This document shows, piece by piece, positions 1-9,005 of a stretch of 64,000 bases of DNA. The first letter of the stretch is position 1; each line of letters opens with the position of its first letter. The translations under genes were made by a program, and so were the position numbers. The DNA is from Alcanivoracaceae bacterium. Lineage in GTDB: Bacteria > Pseudomonadota > Gammaproteobacteria > Xanthomonadales > Marinicellaceae. The stretch lies in assembly GCA_016744455.1 (NCBI GenBank), contig JADGEI010000006.1:1-64000 (forward strand), in the 5' to 3' direction. Under the pieces are notes generated by a model. The model saw only the letters and a program-made list of their open reading frames with translations. It made no database searches and was not told the DNA's origin.

Positions 1-2
1 GA

Positions 3-68
3 CTGAATTCAGCCATTGATTATAAAACTCCAAATCAGAAATTTAATGAGTTACAAAAATGTGGCTAA
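3..68 (+). pseudogene. IS3-family transposase (OrfB), C-terminal end only
   Basis: The last 21 codons of a reading frame run into the window from the left and end in TAA at 66-68. The peptide contains SAIDYKTPNQKFNELQ, the usual end of the rve integrase domain of IS3-family OrfB proteins (a variant of the 'SALGYKTPxEF' tail). A terminal-repeat-like sequence follows within a few bases, as expected for an IS3 element. Whether the rest of the transposase is intact lies outside the window. Identification rests on a short tail. Confidence 0.6.
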
Positions 69-71
69 AAA

Positions 72-98
72 TGTCTCCGGAAATACTTGACCATTACA
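72..98 (+). repeat. Probable right terminal inverted repeat of an IS3-family element
   Basis: Directly after the transposase stop codon comes a stretch ending in CTTGACCATTACA, which looks like the outer end of an IS3-family terminal repeat. The matching left end is outside the window, so the exact boundary and the target-site duplication cannot be seen. Confidence 0.45.
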
Positions 99-199
99 AT
101 CAAATCACTGTATGAGAGGCGATTTCAAAGAAGTATTGCTGATTTAAAAGATGTGTTTAGTATTTTTTTTGTTAAATTTATAGAGAGCAGGTATTAAAA

Positions 200-676
200 A
201 TGATTTATCCTTCAAAATATGGTAATGACCCAATGTATCCACAACAAAAAGATTTTAAAATTGAATATAAGAATCATATTGTTGGCAGAGGGATTATAAC
301 CCTCAAACCTTTTAAAAAAGGGGAAACTATAGCTAAACTAGCCGGCGATGTGGTGCAAGCTATCAAACCACATACTTTTCAGGTCAACAATGAGAAGCAT
401 TTAAATGATAACCACTTTCTCGGTTTTTTTATTCATTCTTGTGTCCCAAATACAAAGATTAATACTCGAAAACTTATAGCTACGGCAATGAAAGACATTG
501 AGCCTGGTACATACATCAGTATTAATTATAGCGCTACAGAGGATTACTTGTTTCGCCAATTCAAATGCAACTGTGGTAATAAGAAATGCCGTCGTGTGAT
601 TGCAGGAAAAAAAGAAAAAAAACGTACAGACTTAGTACTGATGAGCTATTATGAAGATAACTATTGGCAACGATAA
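200..676 (+). CDS. Small SET-domain protein (putative lysine methyltransferase)
   Basis: A 158-residue protein that is nearly all SET domain. Visible elements are GRGI near residue 29 (SAM-binding entry), FIHSCVPNTKI near residues 78-88 (counterpart of the NHSxxPN motif), INYS near 108-111, and a post-SET cysteine group FKCNCGNKKCR at about 121-131 that could bind zinc. SET enzymes transfer methyl groups from S-adenosylmethionine to lysine side chains; the substrate here is unknown. The ATG at 200 follows a purine-rich AGAGAGCAGG. It stands alone beside an IS3 remnant, so recent acquisition is possible. The usual catalytic tyrosine region (here INYSATEDY) is somewhat divergent, so activity is not certain. 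Confidence 0.75.
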   Translation: MIYPSKYGNDPMYPQQKDFKIEYKNHIVGRGIITLKPFKKGETIAKLAGDVVQAIKPHTFQVNNEKHLNDNHFLGFFIHSCVPNTKINTRKLIATAMKDIEPGTYISINYSATEDYLFRQFKCNCGNKKCRRVIAGKKEKKRTDLVLMSYYEDNYWQR

Positions 677-1028
677 ATGCTGGATTTGTTAAGATTGTAA
701 GCCATAAATGCCAAGGAAGTAATACGTACCCAAAAATATCACATAGTATAGAATATGTTAGATAAAGTTAAAATACGCACATAAAATAAGAATTCTTTTC
801 GGAGGCGTTGATACGAAATTGGATATGTTTAATAAAATTAAATTGAAGAAGGCATTTGAAGTTGAATTTTAAAAATAGGTTCACAGCGTGAGTAGAAGGT
901 ATGATATTTGAAAATATAAAGCTGTTAACAAATAACTTTGAAAAGAGTACACTGGTAATAAGTTAATAATTCGGTTGTTTAAGCAATATTCTTGTGTCAC
1001 AATAATTAATTAATTTTAGGGGAGTGTT
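677..1028. other. Intergenic region, no gene seen
   Basis: This 352-base stretch holds only very short open frames. I see no RNA gene or clear terminator. A strong ribosome-binding site (GGGGAG, about 1019-1024) lies just before the ATG at 1029, so the end of the region probably carries the promoter and leader of the amidohydrolase operon. Confidence 0.5.
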
Positions 1029-2294
1029 ATGAAATCAAACTTCATGTTGATTTGTTTGGGCTTATCTTTTGTTCTTAATGCAGAAATTGTAGAAGATATT
1101 GAAAATATTGAATCAAAAGTAATCGAATGGCGTCGAGACTTTCATCAAAATCCTGAACTCAGTAATCGAGAGTTTAGAACAGGAAAAATAGTTGCTGATC
1201 ATTTGAAGTCTTTAGGAATGGAAGTAAAAACAGGAGTTGCACATACTGGTGTTATTGGATTTCTTAAAGGTGATTTGCCTGGCCCAATAATAGCTTTACG
1301 CGCTGACATGGATGCATTACCTGTGACTGAACAAGTCGATGTTCCCTTTGCTTCAAAAGCAACAACCCAATACCGTGGTGAAACAGTAGGTGTGATGCAC
1401 GCTTGCGGCCATGATACACATGTTGCCATGTTAATGGGAGCTGCAGAAGTTTTTTCAAAAAACAAAGCTACCTTAAAAGGTTCGATATTATTTATATTTC
1501 AACCAGCAGAAGAAGGTGCGCCAACTGGAGAACAAGGCGGTGCTGAAATGATGTTGTCTGAAGGAATTTTCAAAGATTATAAGCCTGACGTTGCATTCGG
1601 TATTCATGTGACATCAAATATTCCAAGTGGTGTTTTGGGATATCATTCAGGACCTGCAATGGCAGCTGTTGATACATTCGATTTAACAGTTCATGGCAAA
1701 CAAACACATGGTTCACGCCCTTGGGGTGGTGTTGATCCAATTGTTGCAACAGCACAAATTATCAATGGCGTACAAACCATTGTGAGTCGAAAAGTTGATG
1801 TCACTAAAGCAGCGGCAGTGGTTTCATTTGGTGCCATTAAAGGTGGGATTCGCAGTAATATTATTCCTGATAAAGTAGAAATGGTTGGAACCATCCGGAA
1901 TTTTGATATGGGAATTCGTGATATTGTTCATGATAATTTAAAACAGGTGGTAGAAAATACCGCAAAAGCCAGTGGCGCAACAGCGGATTTAGTGATTCAT
2001 TCCGGCTATCCTGTAACGGTTAACAACCCTGAATTAGTACAGCAGATGTTACCAAGTTTAAGAAAAGTATTTGGCGATAAACGAGTTGTGGACATGGGAC
2101 AAATTACGGGTGCTGAAGATTTTTCATTTTTTGCCCAAGAGGTTCCTGGATTTTTCTTTTTTATGGGCGTAACACCACATGATATTGATGCAAGCACAGC
2201 GCCAACTAACCATTCTCCTTTATTTTATGTAGAAGAATCAAATTTAATTAACGGCGTAAAAGCCTTTGTCCAATTGGTAAATGACTATGAGTAA
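1029..2294 (+). CDS. Exported M20D-family amidohydrolase (hippurate hydrolase / aminoacylase-like)
   Basis: A 421-residue zinc peptidase/amidohydrolase of the AmhX/HipO/carboxypeptidase Ss1 group, which cleaves N-acyl amino acids or small peptides. The N-terminus (MKSNFMLICLGLSFVLNA) is a signal peptide, so it acts in the periplasm or outside. Metal ligands are visible: HACGHDTH near residue 124, EEG near 162, GIHVTS near 194, and GAEDFSFF near 361. The ATG follows a strong GGGGAG site. It is the first gene of a three-gene operon; its end overlaps the next start by 14 bases. The next gene also encodes an exported amidohydrolase, which suggests shared breakdown of acylated amino acids or dipeptides. 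Exact substrate unknown. Confidence 0.88.
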   Translation: MKSNFMLICLGLSFVLNAEIVEDIENIESKVIEWRRDFHQNPELSNREFRTGKIVADHLKSLGMEVKTGVAHTGVIGFLKGDLPGPIIALRADMDALPVTEQVDVPFASKATTQYRGETVGVMHACGHDTHVAMLMGAAEVFSKNKATLKGSILFIFQPAEEGAPTGEQGGAEMMLSEGIFKDYKPDVAFGIHVTSNIPSGVLGYHSGPAMAAVDTFDLTVHGKQTHGSRPWGGVDPIVATAQIINGVQTIVSRKVDVTKAAAVVSFGAIKGGIRSNIIPDKVEMVGTIRNFDMGIRDIVHDNLKQVVENTAKASGATADLVIHSGYPVTVNNPELVQQMLPSLRKVFGDKRVVDMGQITGAEDFSFFAQEVPGFFFFMGVTPHDIDASTAPTNHSPLFYVEESNLINGVKAFVQLVNDYE

Positions 2295-3564
2295 CAAACT
2301 ATTTTTAATATTATTATTTCTTGGACTAAATGCTCAAGCGGAAATCACCATTATTTATGCTGGTGAATTATTAGCCGTTCCAGGTGAAAAAGCGCTTAAA
2401 CAACAAACCATTGTTATTGAAGGCAAATCTATCAAACAAGTGCTAAATGGTTATAAGGATGTCGCAGACATTGATAAAAATGCCACAGTCATTGATTTAA
2501 AAAATAGCTTTGTTTTACCAGGGTTAATGGATATGCATGTTCACCTCCAAGGAGAATTAGGTCCAGATAATGTTAAAGACAGTTTGAAAATGTCTGAACA
2601 ATTAATGGGTATGCGCAGTACACATTATGGCATGAAAACTTTATTGGCTGGATTTACAACTGTTAGAGATGTCGGTTCAAATTCGCAATACATGTATGCC
2701 TATAGAGATGCGGTGAATAATGGTTGGGTTGATGGGCCACGTATAATTGCTGCTGGTGGTGTAGGAATCACCGGAGGTCATGCAGATGTCAGTGGTGTAA
2801 AACCTGATTTAATGGAATTTTATACAAATAAATCTATTTGCGATGGCCCTTATGATTGCCGTAGAGCTGCACGTGATGCGATTAAATACGGTGCAGATTG
2901 GATCAAGATAACCTCAACTGGTGGTGTAATGACACAACGAGCAACAGGAACCGGACAACAAATGGAATCTGATGAATTGGAAGAAGTGGTATTAGCAGCC
3001 AAGCGTATGGGCAGAAAAGTTGCCTCACACGCACATCACGAAGATGGAATTATTGCTGCTCTAGAAGCCGGAGTGGCAAGTATAGAACATGGAACTTATA
3101 CAGGTCCTAAAGCCATAAAATTATTTAAAAAGACTGGCGCTTATCTTGTTCCAACATTATTAGCAGGCGATACTGTCGTGAAGATGGCAAAAAACACCGA
3201 TATTTTAAGCACTGCAGTGAAAGAAAAGGCACTAAAAGTGGGAGCGGATATGAAAGGTAATTTTATTAAAGCCTATGATGCAGGAGTTAAGATTGCTTTT
3301 GGTACTGATAGCGGCGTATCAATTCATGGAACCAATGCACAAGAAGCTGTATTAATGCATGCGGCTGGCATGCCAACTATGGACGTGATTAAATCAGCTA
3401 CTGTAAATACTGCAGACCTGCTGGGTATGTCTGACTCTATTGGCTCTATTGAAGTTGGAAAATATGCAGATATTATTGCAGTGGACAAGTCGCCATTAGA
3501 TGATATTAAAGAATTATTGAATGTGGAATTTGTAATGAAAGAAGGGAAGGTTTACAAAGACTAA
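2281..3564 (+). CDS. Exported metal-dependent amidohydrolase (Xaa-Pro dipeptidase / imidazolonepropionase-like)
   Basis: A 427-residue TIM-barrel amidohydrolase. The N-terminus (SNKLFLILLFLGLNAQAE) is a signal peptide. Metal-binding motifs seen are MDMHVHLQGE near residue 84, a lysine in ADWIKITSTGG near 210, SHAHHEDG near 249 and EHGTY near 270, and FGTDSG near 341, followed by the usual VGKYADIIAVD beta-strand end. This subfamily includes prolidase-like and acyl-amino-acid hydrolases in marine bacteria. The start overlaps the upstream M20 gene by 14 bases and the end overlaps the next gene by one base, so the three genes are almost certainly cotranscribed. Substrate is not determined by the sequence. 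Confidence 0.87.
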   Translation: MTMSNKLFLILLFLGLNAQAEITIIYAGELLAVPGEKALKQQTIVIEGKSIKQVLNGYKDVADIDKNATVIDLKNSFVLPGLMDMHVHLQGELGPDNVKDSLKMSEQLMGMRSTHYGMKTLLAGFTTVRDVGSNSQYMYAYRDAVNNGWVDGPRIIAAGGVGITGGHADVSGVKPDLMEFYTNKSICDGPYDCRRAARDAIKYGADWIKITSTGGVMTQRATGTGQQMESDELEEVVLAAKRMGRKVASHAHHEDGIIAALEAGVASIEHGTYTGPKAIKLFKKTGAYLVPTLLAGDTVVKMAKNTDILSTAVKEKALKVGADMKGNFIKAYDAGVKIAFGTDSGVSIHGTNAQEAVLMHAAGMPTMDVIKSATVNTADLLGMSDSIGSIEVGKYADIIAVDKSPLDDIKELLNVEFVMKEGKVYKD

Positions 3565-4160
3565 TGGAAAAACCATTTTCTGCATCATGCGAACGAAACC
3601 AAGGCGCTATACTTGATGTTTTAAAAAAGATAATTAAACCATCAGACAGGCATCTATTAGAAATCGGATCAGGAACAGGCCAACATGCTGTTTTTATGTC
3701 TCCTAATTTCCCAAAAATGGAATGGCATACAGCAGATTTATTAGAAAACCACGCAGGAATTAATAGGTGGTTAGATGGTGTAAATTCAAAATGCATTACA
3801 AGGCCAATTCATTATGAAGCTGGACTGACAGGGTTTCCTAGCCTTATGGTAGATATAGTTTTCACTGCTAATACGTTACATATTATGTCTTGGGAAAATG
3901 CAAAGACACTAATGCGACAGCTTGGAAATAATCTTAAAAAAAATGCCCAAGTTGTTATTTATGGGCCTTTTAATTACGGTGGGGAGTTTACTTCAGGGTC
4001 CAATGCAAAATTTGATGAATGGTTAAAGAGGCAAGAGCCGCATAGAGGAATTCGTGATTTCGAACTCGTTGTTACACGTATGACAAAAGCAGGCTTTAAT
4101 TTACTCGATGATTGTGTGATGCCATCAAATAATCGAATATTACATTTTATAAAGCAATAA
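3564..4160 (+). CDS. DUF938 family SAM-dependent methyltransferase
   Basis: A 198-residue class I methyltransferase. LLEIGSGTGQHAVFMSPNFP near residues 29-48 is the SAM-binding motif I, and ANTLHIMSWE near 110 together with VIYGPFNYGGEFTSGSNA near 135-152 are hallmarks of DUF938. The substrate of the family is unknown. The ATG shares one base with the stop codon of the preceding amidohydrolase, so it is the third gene of the operon. No export signal, so it is cytoplasmic, unlike its two operon partners. Confidence 0.85.
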   Translation: MEKPFSASCERNQGAILDVLKKIIKPSDRHLLEIGSGTGQHAVFMSPNFPKMEWHTADLLENHAGINRWLDGVNSKCITRPIHYEAGLTGFPSLMVDIVFTANTLHIMSWENAKTLMRQLGNNLKKNAQVVIYGPFNYGGEFTSGSNAKFDEWLKRQEPHRGIRDFELVVTRMTKAGFNLLDDCVMPSNNRILHFIKQ

Positions 4161-4308
4161 AAATTCTGTTGCACTTCGTTGTTGATTCTAGGTTATTTAA
4201 TTAGTGGGAAAATTGACAACAATTAATTATTACATAAGATTGATTAATGTTTTCTAACATATCTATGTGAGAACTGTGTATAAAAATAGTAATGAATAAA
4301 ATGACTAA

Positions 4309-6462
4309 TTTCTATTTTTTTTTATTAAAGTTATACAACTGTTTACGGTTCTATTCATAACTAATGCTAGATGCGAAGCTCAAGTCGATTCTATCAATAA
4401 CTATACACTTAAGTGTTACAGTGTAGATGATGGACTACCTCAAAACTCCATAACAGATATAGCCTTAAATTCAGATGGACAATTATTAATTGGCACATAC
4501 TCAGGTGTGGTTATGTTTGATGGTAGTCGTTTTACTAATGTTATTGCCGACAGTATTAAAAAATTTCCTGATGTTGAAGCCTTTACATTGGCTATAGGAG
4601 ATGATGATTCAATTTGGATTGGAACAACATCAAGTGGGTTGTACCGTTTAGATGGGGAAAAACAACAACATTGGGATAGGACAAATGGTTTAAATAGCCA
4701 TATGATTCGTAAAATCAATAAATTAGACAATGGCATTTTGGTAAATAATAATGGGAAACTATTCTATTTTAAATATGGTGATGAAAATAACTTTGTAGAG
4801 CTGCCTGTAAATAACGATTTCTTTTTGTCCTTGTTTCAAAATATAGAAACTAGGATAATTAAATCGACCAACACTATGTGGGTTGATGAAAATGAAGAGG
4901 CATATTATACAAAGAATGGCCAAGTATTTAAATATACAAATGGTAGACCAGAACTTATCATTGCTGAATTTATAAAAGATTCTGAAGTTTCGATACGGAA
5001 ATTAATGTTAGATAAGGATAAAAATTTATGGATAGCAACAGCTGCAAATGGTTTGTTTAAGTTTAATAAAAGAGGGCTTCAACGATTTAATAATCTACCA
5101 AATAATAGGTTGTCATCACTCGTAGAAGACGAAGATGGTGCTATCTGGGTTGGTACATCAGGTGGATTGTGCTCTATTTCAAATGGCGCTTTTACTAACT
5201 ATTCTAAGATGCAAGGTTTAATAAACGAAAATATTCATTTAGTTGCTGTTGATTCATTAGACAGGGTTTTTGCCATCCCTTATGGTAAAACTAATCACAT
5301 TTCATATATCGTTGACTCTAAAGCGATGAATAAAAAATTAATCTCTGATAGCGTTGAAGGGGTTACTATTAATGCTATTATAGAAGATGAGAGTGGGCAA
5401 TTATGGATTGCTACAAACAAATATATTGGGGAATTATTTGAGAATGATAAAGAGTTTTTTATAGAAATTAGAGTGGATTTATCTAACCCGATTAAAAGTT
5501 TTATTGTCAATGATAATACAATTTGGTATCAAGAAGGAAAGTACTTGATCAAATTGGCCGAAGGAATAGAATCTAAATACTTGATTAATGAAAATGATTC
5601 AGAAATACAATCAATGACTATTGACTTAAATGGAGATTTGTTAATTGCTGATAAATCAGGGGCTTATGAATTAAAGAACAATAATATTGAAAATTTATCA
5701 ATATTAAACGGTACAGCATCTTGTATTCATGAATTTAAAAAGGATGAATTATGGGTTTGTGGCGATGGTTTATGGTTGAAAGTAAAGGGTCAAAAAATTT
5801 ATTTTGATTACGAAAATGGGTTAACAAATGTAGTAAATGGGCATATTCATAGTGTTAAAAATGATAACTATGGTAACATTTGGGCGACATCTAACTCTGG
5901 GATTTTCAAATTATCAAGGCAAGGGTTAGATAAAGCAATTTCAGGCATTGACAAAAATAAAAAATTTATAAAGTTCTCTGAAAAAGATGGGATGAAGAGT
6001 AGTGAATTCAATGGTAATAGTACTGGAATTGTAGAAACTAGTGATGGTAATCTATGGTTTGCAAGCCAAGGTGGTGTGGTAATGGTTGACCCTGAACGTG
6101 CACAATTTAAATCAGAAAAAGAATTAAAACCATTTGTAGAGCATTTATATATTGGAAATGATTTAATAAAGCAAAGTGAATGGAAAAATATTTCTCCAGG
6201 TGCTAAAAGTGTACATATGCATTTTTCATCGGTCTATTTATCTGATAGTAAAAATCTACATTATCGATATAAATTAGATCCAATACAACAACAATGGAAA
6301 ACTACTGATGTTGCTGATTTTTCTGAATGGAAAGCTGGTCATTATAAATTATTTGTACAGGTAAAATACCATGAAAACAAATGGTCAGAGAGTTGGTTAA
6401 AGAAATATATGTACATCCATATTGGTATCAGGCATTTTGGTTTAGGCTTATCGCTCCAATAA
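4309..6462 (+). pseudogene. Two-component-regulator propeller + Y_Y_Y sensor domain, N-terminal piece of a broken sensor diguanylate cyclase
   Basis: The longest start-containing frame is GTG 4507 to 6462 (651 residues), but coding clearly begins upstream. The same frame from about 4309 encodes a hydrophobic signal-peptide core ending NARCEA, then a first propeller blade (NSITDIALNSDGQLLIGTYS). No ATG exists in this frame. ATGs at 4292 and 4301 lie in another frame that joins it if the T9 run at 4315-4323 had ten Ts. The body shows at least eight Reg_prop blades (DxxGxLWIGTxxGL pattern) followed by a Y_Y_Y domain (about 6130-6400). The frame then leaves the expected path near 6399 and ends at 6462, while the TM and GGDEF parts continue in another frame. 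Intact, the protein would be a periplasmic sensor of about 930 residues. Confidence 0.75.
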
Positions 6463-7091
6463 TAATTATATTAGTTATATTTGGCTTGCCTTTTTGGAGA
6501 ATTCAATGGTTAAAACATAAGAGAAATGAGTTAAATCAACTTGTTGAAAAACAAACTGCCTCATTGTTGTTAGCTAATAGAAGATTAGATAAACTGTCAA
6601 GGTTAGATGAACTTACGGATATTGCTAATAGACGCGAATTCATTTCTAAAATAGAAAAATTATGTGATAAAGCTAATCATCGGTTATGTTTAGCTTTATT
6701 GGATGTAGATGATTTTAAAGCTTATAACGATTACTATGGGCATGTAGCAGGAGATGAGTGTTTAATTAATGTTGCAAAAATATTAGATTCGTTTGAAAGC
6801 GATGACTGCTTAGTTGCTAGGCTTGGTGGTGAGGAATTTGTTATGTTATTTGACTCATATAATTTAGGTGATGCTAAAATAGTTGTAAATAATATGATCG
6901 CTAGTCTTGAGTTACAAAAAATACCTCATAAAAAATCTTCGATCAAAGACATAATTTCTATAAGTGTAGGCTTGGTGTGTCGTAATCCTAGTGAAAAAGC
7001 TGAAAGTTTAATTAATCGTGCAGATATGGCAATGTATCAAGCGAAAGCCGAAGGTAAAGATTGTCTTAAAGTAATTAAAAGTGAGACATAG
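6381..7091 (+). pseudogene. Membrane-anchored GGDEF domain, C-terminal piece of the same broken sensor
   Basis: This 236-codon frame starts with the end of the Y_Y_Y domain (VKEIYVHPYWYQAFWFRL), has one membrane helix (LIAPIIIILVIFGLPFW), a short linker with a coiled-coil look, and a full GGDEF diguanylate cyclase domain with LDELTDIANRREF, LLDVDDFKAYNDYYGH and the active-site LGGEEF. Adding one A to the AAA run at 6399-6401 fuses it to the upstream propeller frame without loss of any conserved position. The product would make c-di-GMP in the cytoplasm under control of the periplasmic sensor. As it stands the ATG at 6381 is internal to the upstream piece and is unlikely to be a natural start. 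Confidence 0.75.
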
Positions 7092-7156
7092 GTCACATTT
7101 TATTTTTAATTTATAAATATATGTGTATATAGTGTTGCAATGTCATATACTTAGCT

Positions 7157-8181
7157 ATGGGGAAACCAGTAATAGGGGATAATGCATTAATAGTTTTGCG
7201 GCAACACACATAGGACAAAGAAAAACTAACGAAGATAGTTACCTTGTTGATGAAGAGCTGGGCCTTTATATCGTAGCTGATGGTGTAGGTGGACTTGCGA
7301 AAGGTGAAATAGCTAGCAAGCTTGTTTGTAAAATTGTGTTGCAAGAAATAAAGTTAGGTGCCTCATTAACTCAAGCTATTGAAGCAGCACATCATGCCAT
7401 TGTTTCAGAAATTAAAGGTGATGAAAAAAAGAGGGGAATGGCTACAACCATTGTAGTTGCACTGTTTTCGGGTAGTGATTATGATTTAGCATGGGTTGGT
7501 GACTCAAGAGCTTATTTATGGAATGATTCGCTGAAACTAATTACACGTGACGATTCATACGTTGAATTACTGTTAGAAGGTGGTCATATTGGTCTCAAAG
7601 AACTAGAAACACATCCAGATAGAAATGTTATATCACAAGCATTAGGTATTGAAAGAAAGAAGTTAAGTGTTCATCGTAATAGCGGGACTCTACTTCCTAA
7701 GCAAATCTTACTTATATGTAGTGATGGTCTGTATGGAGTAGTTAAAGAACATGGAATTATTCAATCCATTGCTAACTCGAATGAAATTTCACAACTCACT
7801 CAAAAATTAGTGGATTCTGCGGTAGAAAATCAAGGAAAAGACAATATTACTTTGATCTCGATTAAAAATGAAGAATCTAACCCTACAGACGATATTAAAT
7901 ATCCAACCATTTACCGTGAGTTTGATGTGTTGACAGGTAATGTAATCGGGCTTGAAATAAGTGATGTTAAAATTGAAGAATCAAATAAAAAAATTGAAGA
8001 AAAAGATCCTGAGTTAGTTGATCAAACAACGTACAAAGAATTGACAGAAGACGAATATAATTTAATTGAAAATGCTGCTATTCAAGCCACACAAAAAAAA
8101 CAAACGACTAGTGGCTACCTCGTTCCCGTGATGATGGTGGCGATTTTGGCCTTGCTTTTTATCTTGTTGTATTTAAAGTAA
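7157..8181 (+). CDS. PP2C-type Ser/Thr protein phosphatase with C-terminal membrane anchor (5' end frameshifted)
   Basis: The start-containing frame is GTG 7336 to 8181 (281 residues), but that start removes essential motifs. The same frame upstream, from about 7186, encodes THIGQRKTNEDSYLV and GLYIVADGVGG, the first metal-binding motifs of PP2C. Downstream are AWVGDSRAYLW, ICSDGLYGVV and KDNITLI. No ATG, GTG or TTG precedes these motifs in frame. The ATG at 7157 lies in another frame and would join if the TTTT run at 7194-7197 had one more T, giving about 341 residues. The C-terminus is a single membrane helix (residues about 258-280 of the short form) behind an acidic linker. PP2C enzymes remove phosphate from Ser/Thr; no partner kinase is in the window. 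Confidence 0.75.
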
Positions 8182-8262
8182 ATTTTATCGTATCATTGGT
8201 TTTAAAACGTTACACTCTGCTATACAGTTCAACTATAGTGTACATCTGTTAATGGAGCTATC

Positions 8263-8952
8263 TTACAAGTTGTTTACAATATTTATATATTTATTTGCCG
8301 CACACTTAATGCGGTTGAAAGCATCAATATCATAAGGTTTTGCGTTTAATTCTGCTAAAAATCTATCCAATTCTTCTGCTCCACATGTTCGACATGAGCC
8401 TCTGATTTTGTGAATTAACTCTCTACTAGCTGAGTTATCTTTATTATTTACCATTGGTTCTAATTGTGCCAGACTTTTGGGTAATTCATTTATAAACAAG
8501 GTAATGAGTTTTTGCATTATTTGTTTATCATTATAAGCATATTTAAGCGCATTTTCTAGATTAAAAGCGACTATAGTTTTGATACATGTTGGACAATGTT
8601 TTTCAATGTTATTTTGTAGCTGTCTTGGGCTAATTGGTTTTAATAGAAAATCATTGAACAGGTTTTGGTTTTCGGGAGATATATATTCTGCCGAAGTTGC
8701 AATAATAGGAGTAAATTCATGGTATTTTAATTGCCTGATTTGTTTAGCTGCTTCATAACCATCCATTCCCGGCATTCTTATATCCATTAGAATGATATCA
8801 AATTTTTCGGTATTAGAGATGCTAATGGCATCAATTCCACTTTCTACTGTACTAACTGTATAGCCTGATTTTTTTAAAGACATTGAGAAATATTGACGAT
8901 TTATTGCATTATCATCGACAATAAGAATTTGATTGTTCAACATGTTTACCAT
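8263..8952 (-). CDS. Response regulator with REC and HPt domains
   Basis: A 229-residue protein. An N-terminal receiver domain (about residues 8-120) has the acidic pair VDD, the phospho-acceptor aspartate in ILMDIRMPGMDG, and the conserved lysine in LLKPIS. A C-terminal histidine phosphotransfer domain (about 130-225) has the histidine in ELIHKIRGSCRTCGA. Such REC-HPt proteins pass phosphate between a hybrid histidine kinase and an output regulator. No kinase is adjacent; the nearest hybrid kinase in the window is at 31.5-33.6 kb, itself lacking an HPt domain, so a link is possible but unproven. The start may be ATG 8952 or the ATG three codons later. Confidence 0.85.
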   Translation of the reverse strand: MVNMLNNQILIVDDNAINRQYFSMSLKKSGYTVSTVESGIDAISISNTEKFDIILMDIRMPGMDGYEAAKQIRQLKYHEFTPIIATSAEYISPENQNLFNDFLLKPISPRQLQNNIEKHCPTCIKTIVAFNLENALKYAYNDKQIMQKLITLFINELPKSLAQLEPMVNNKDNSASRELIHKIRGSCRTCGAEELDRFLAELNAKPYDIDAFNRIKCAANKYINIVNNL

Positions 8953-9005
8953 CCTTTGTATGTTTAATAGTCAAAGTTTATCTATTTTTAAGGTAAAATT
9001 CAAGT

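Noticed and set aside
825-872. Short open frame (15 codons) after GGAGG-like sequence at 801-805
   Set aside because: Spacing to the GGAGG is too long and the peptide has no recognisable feature.
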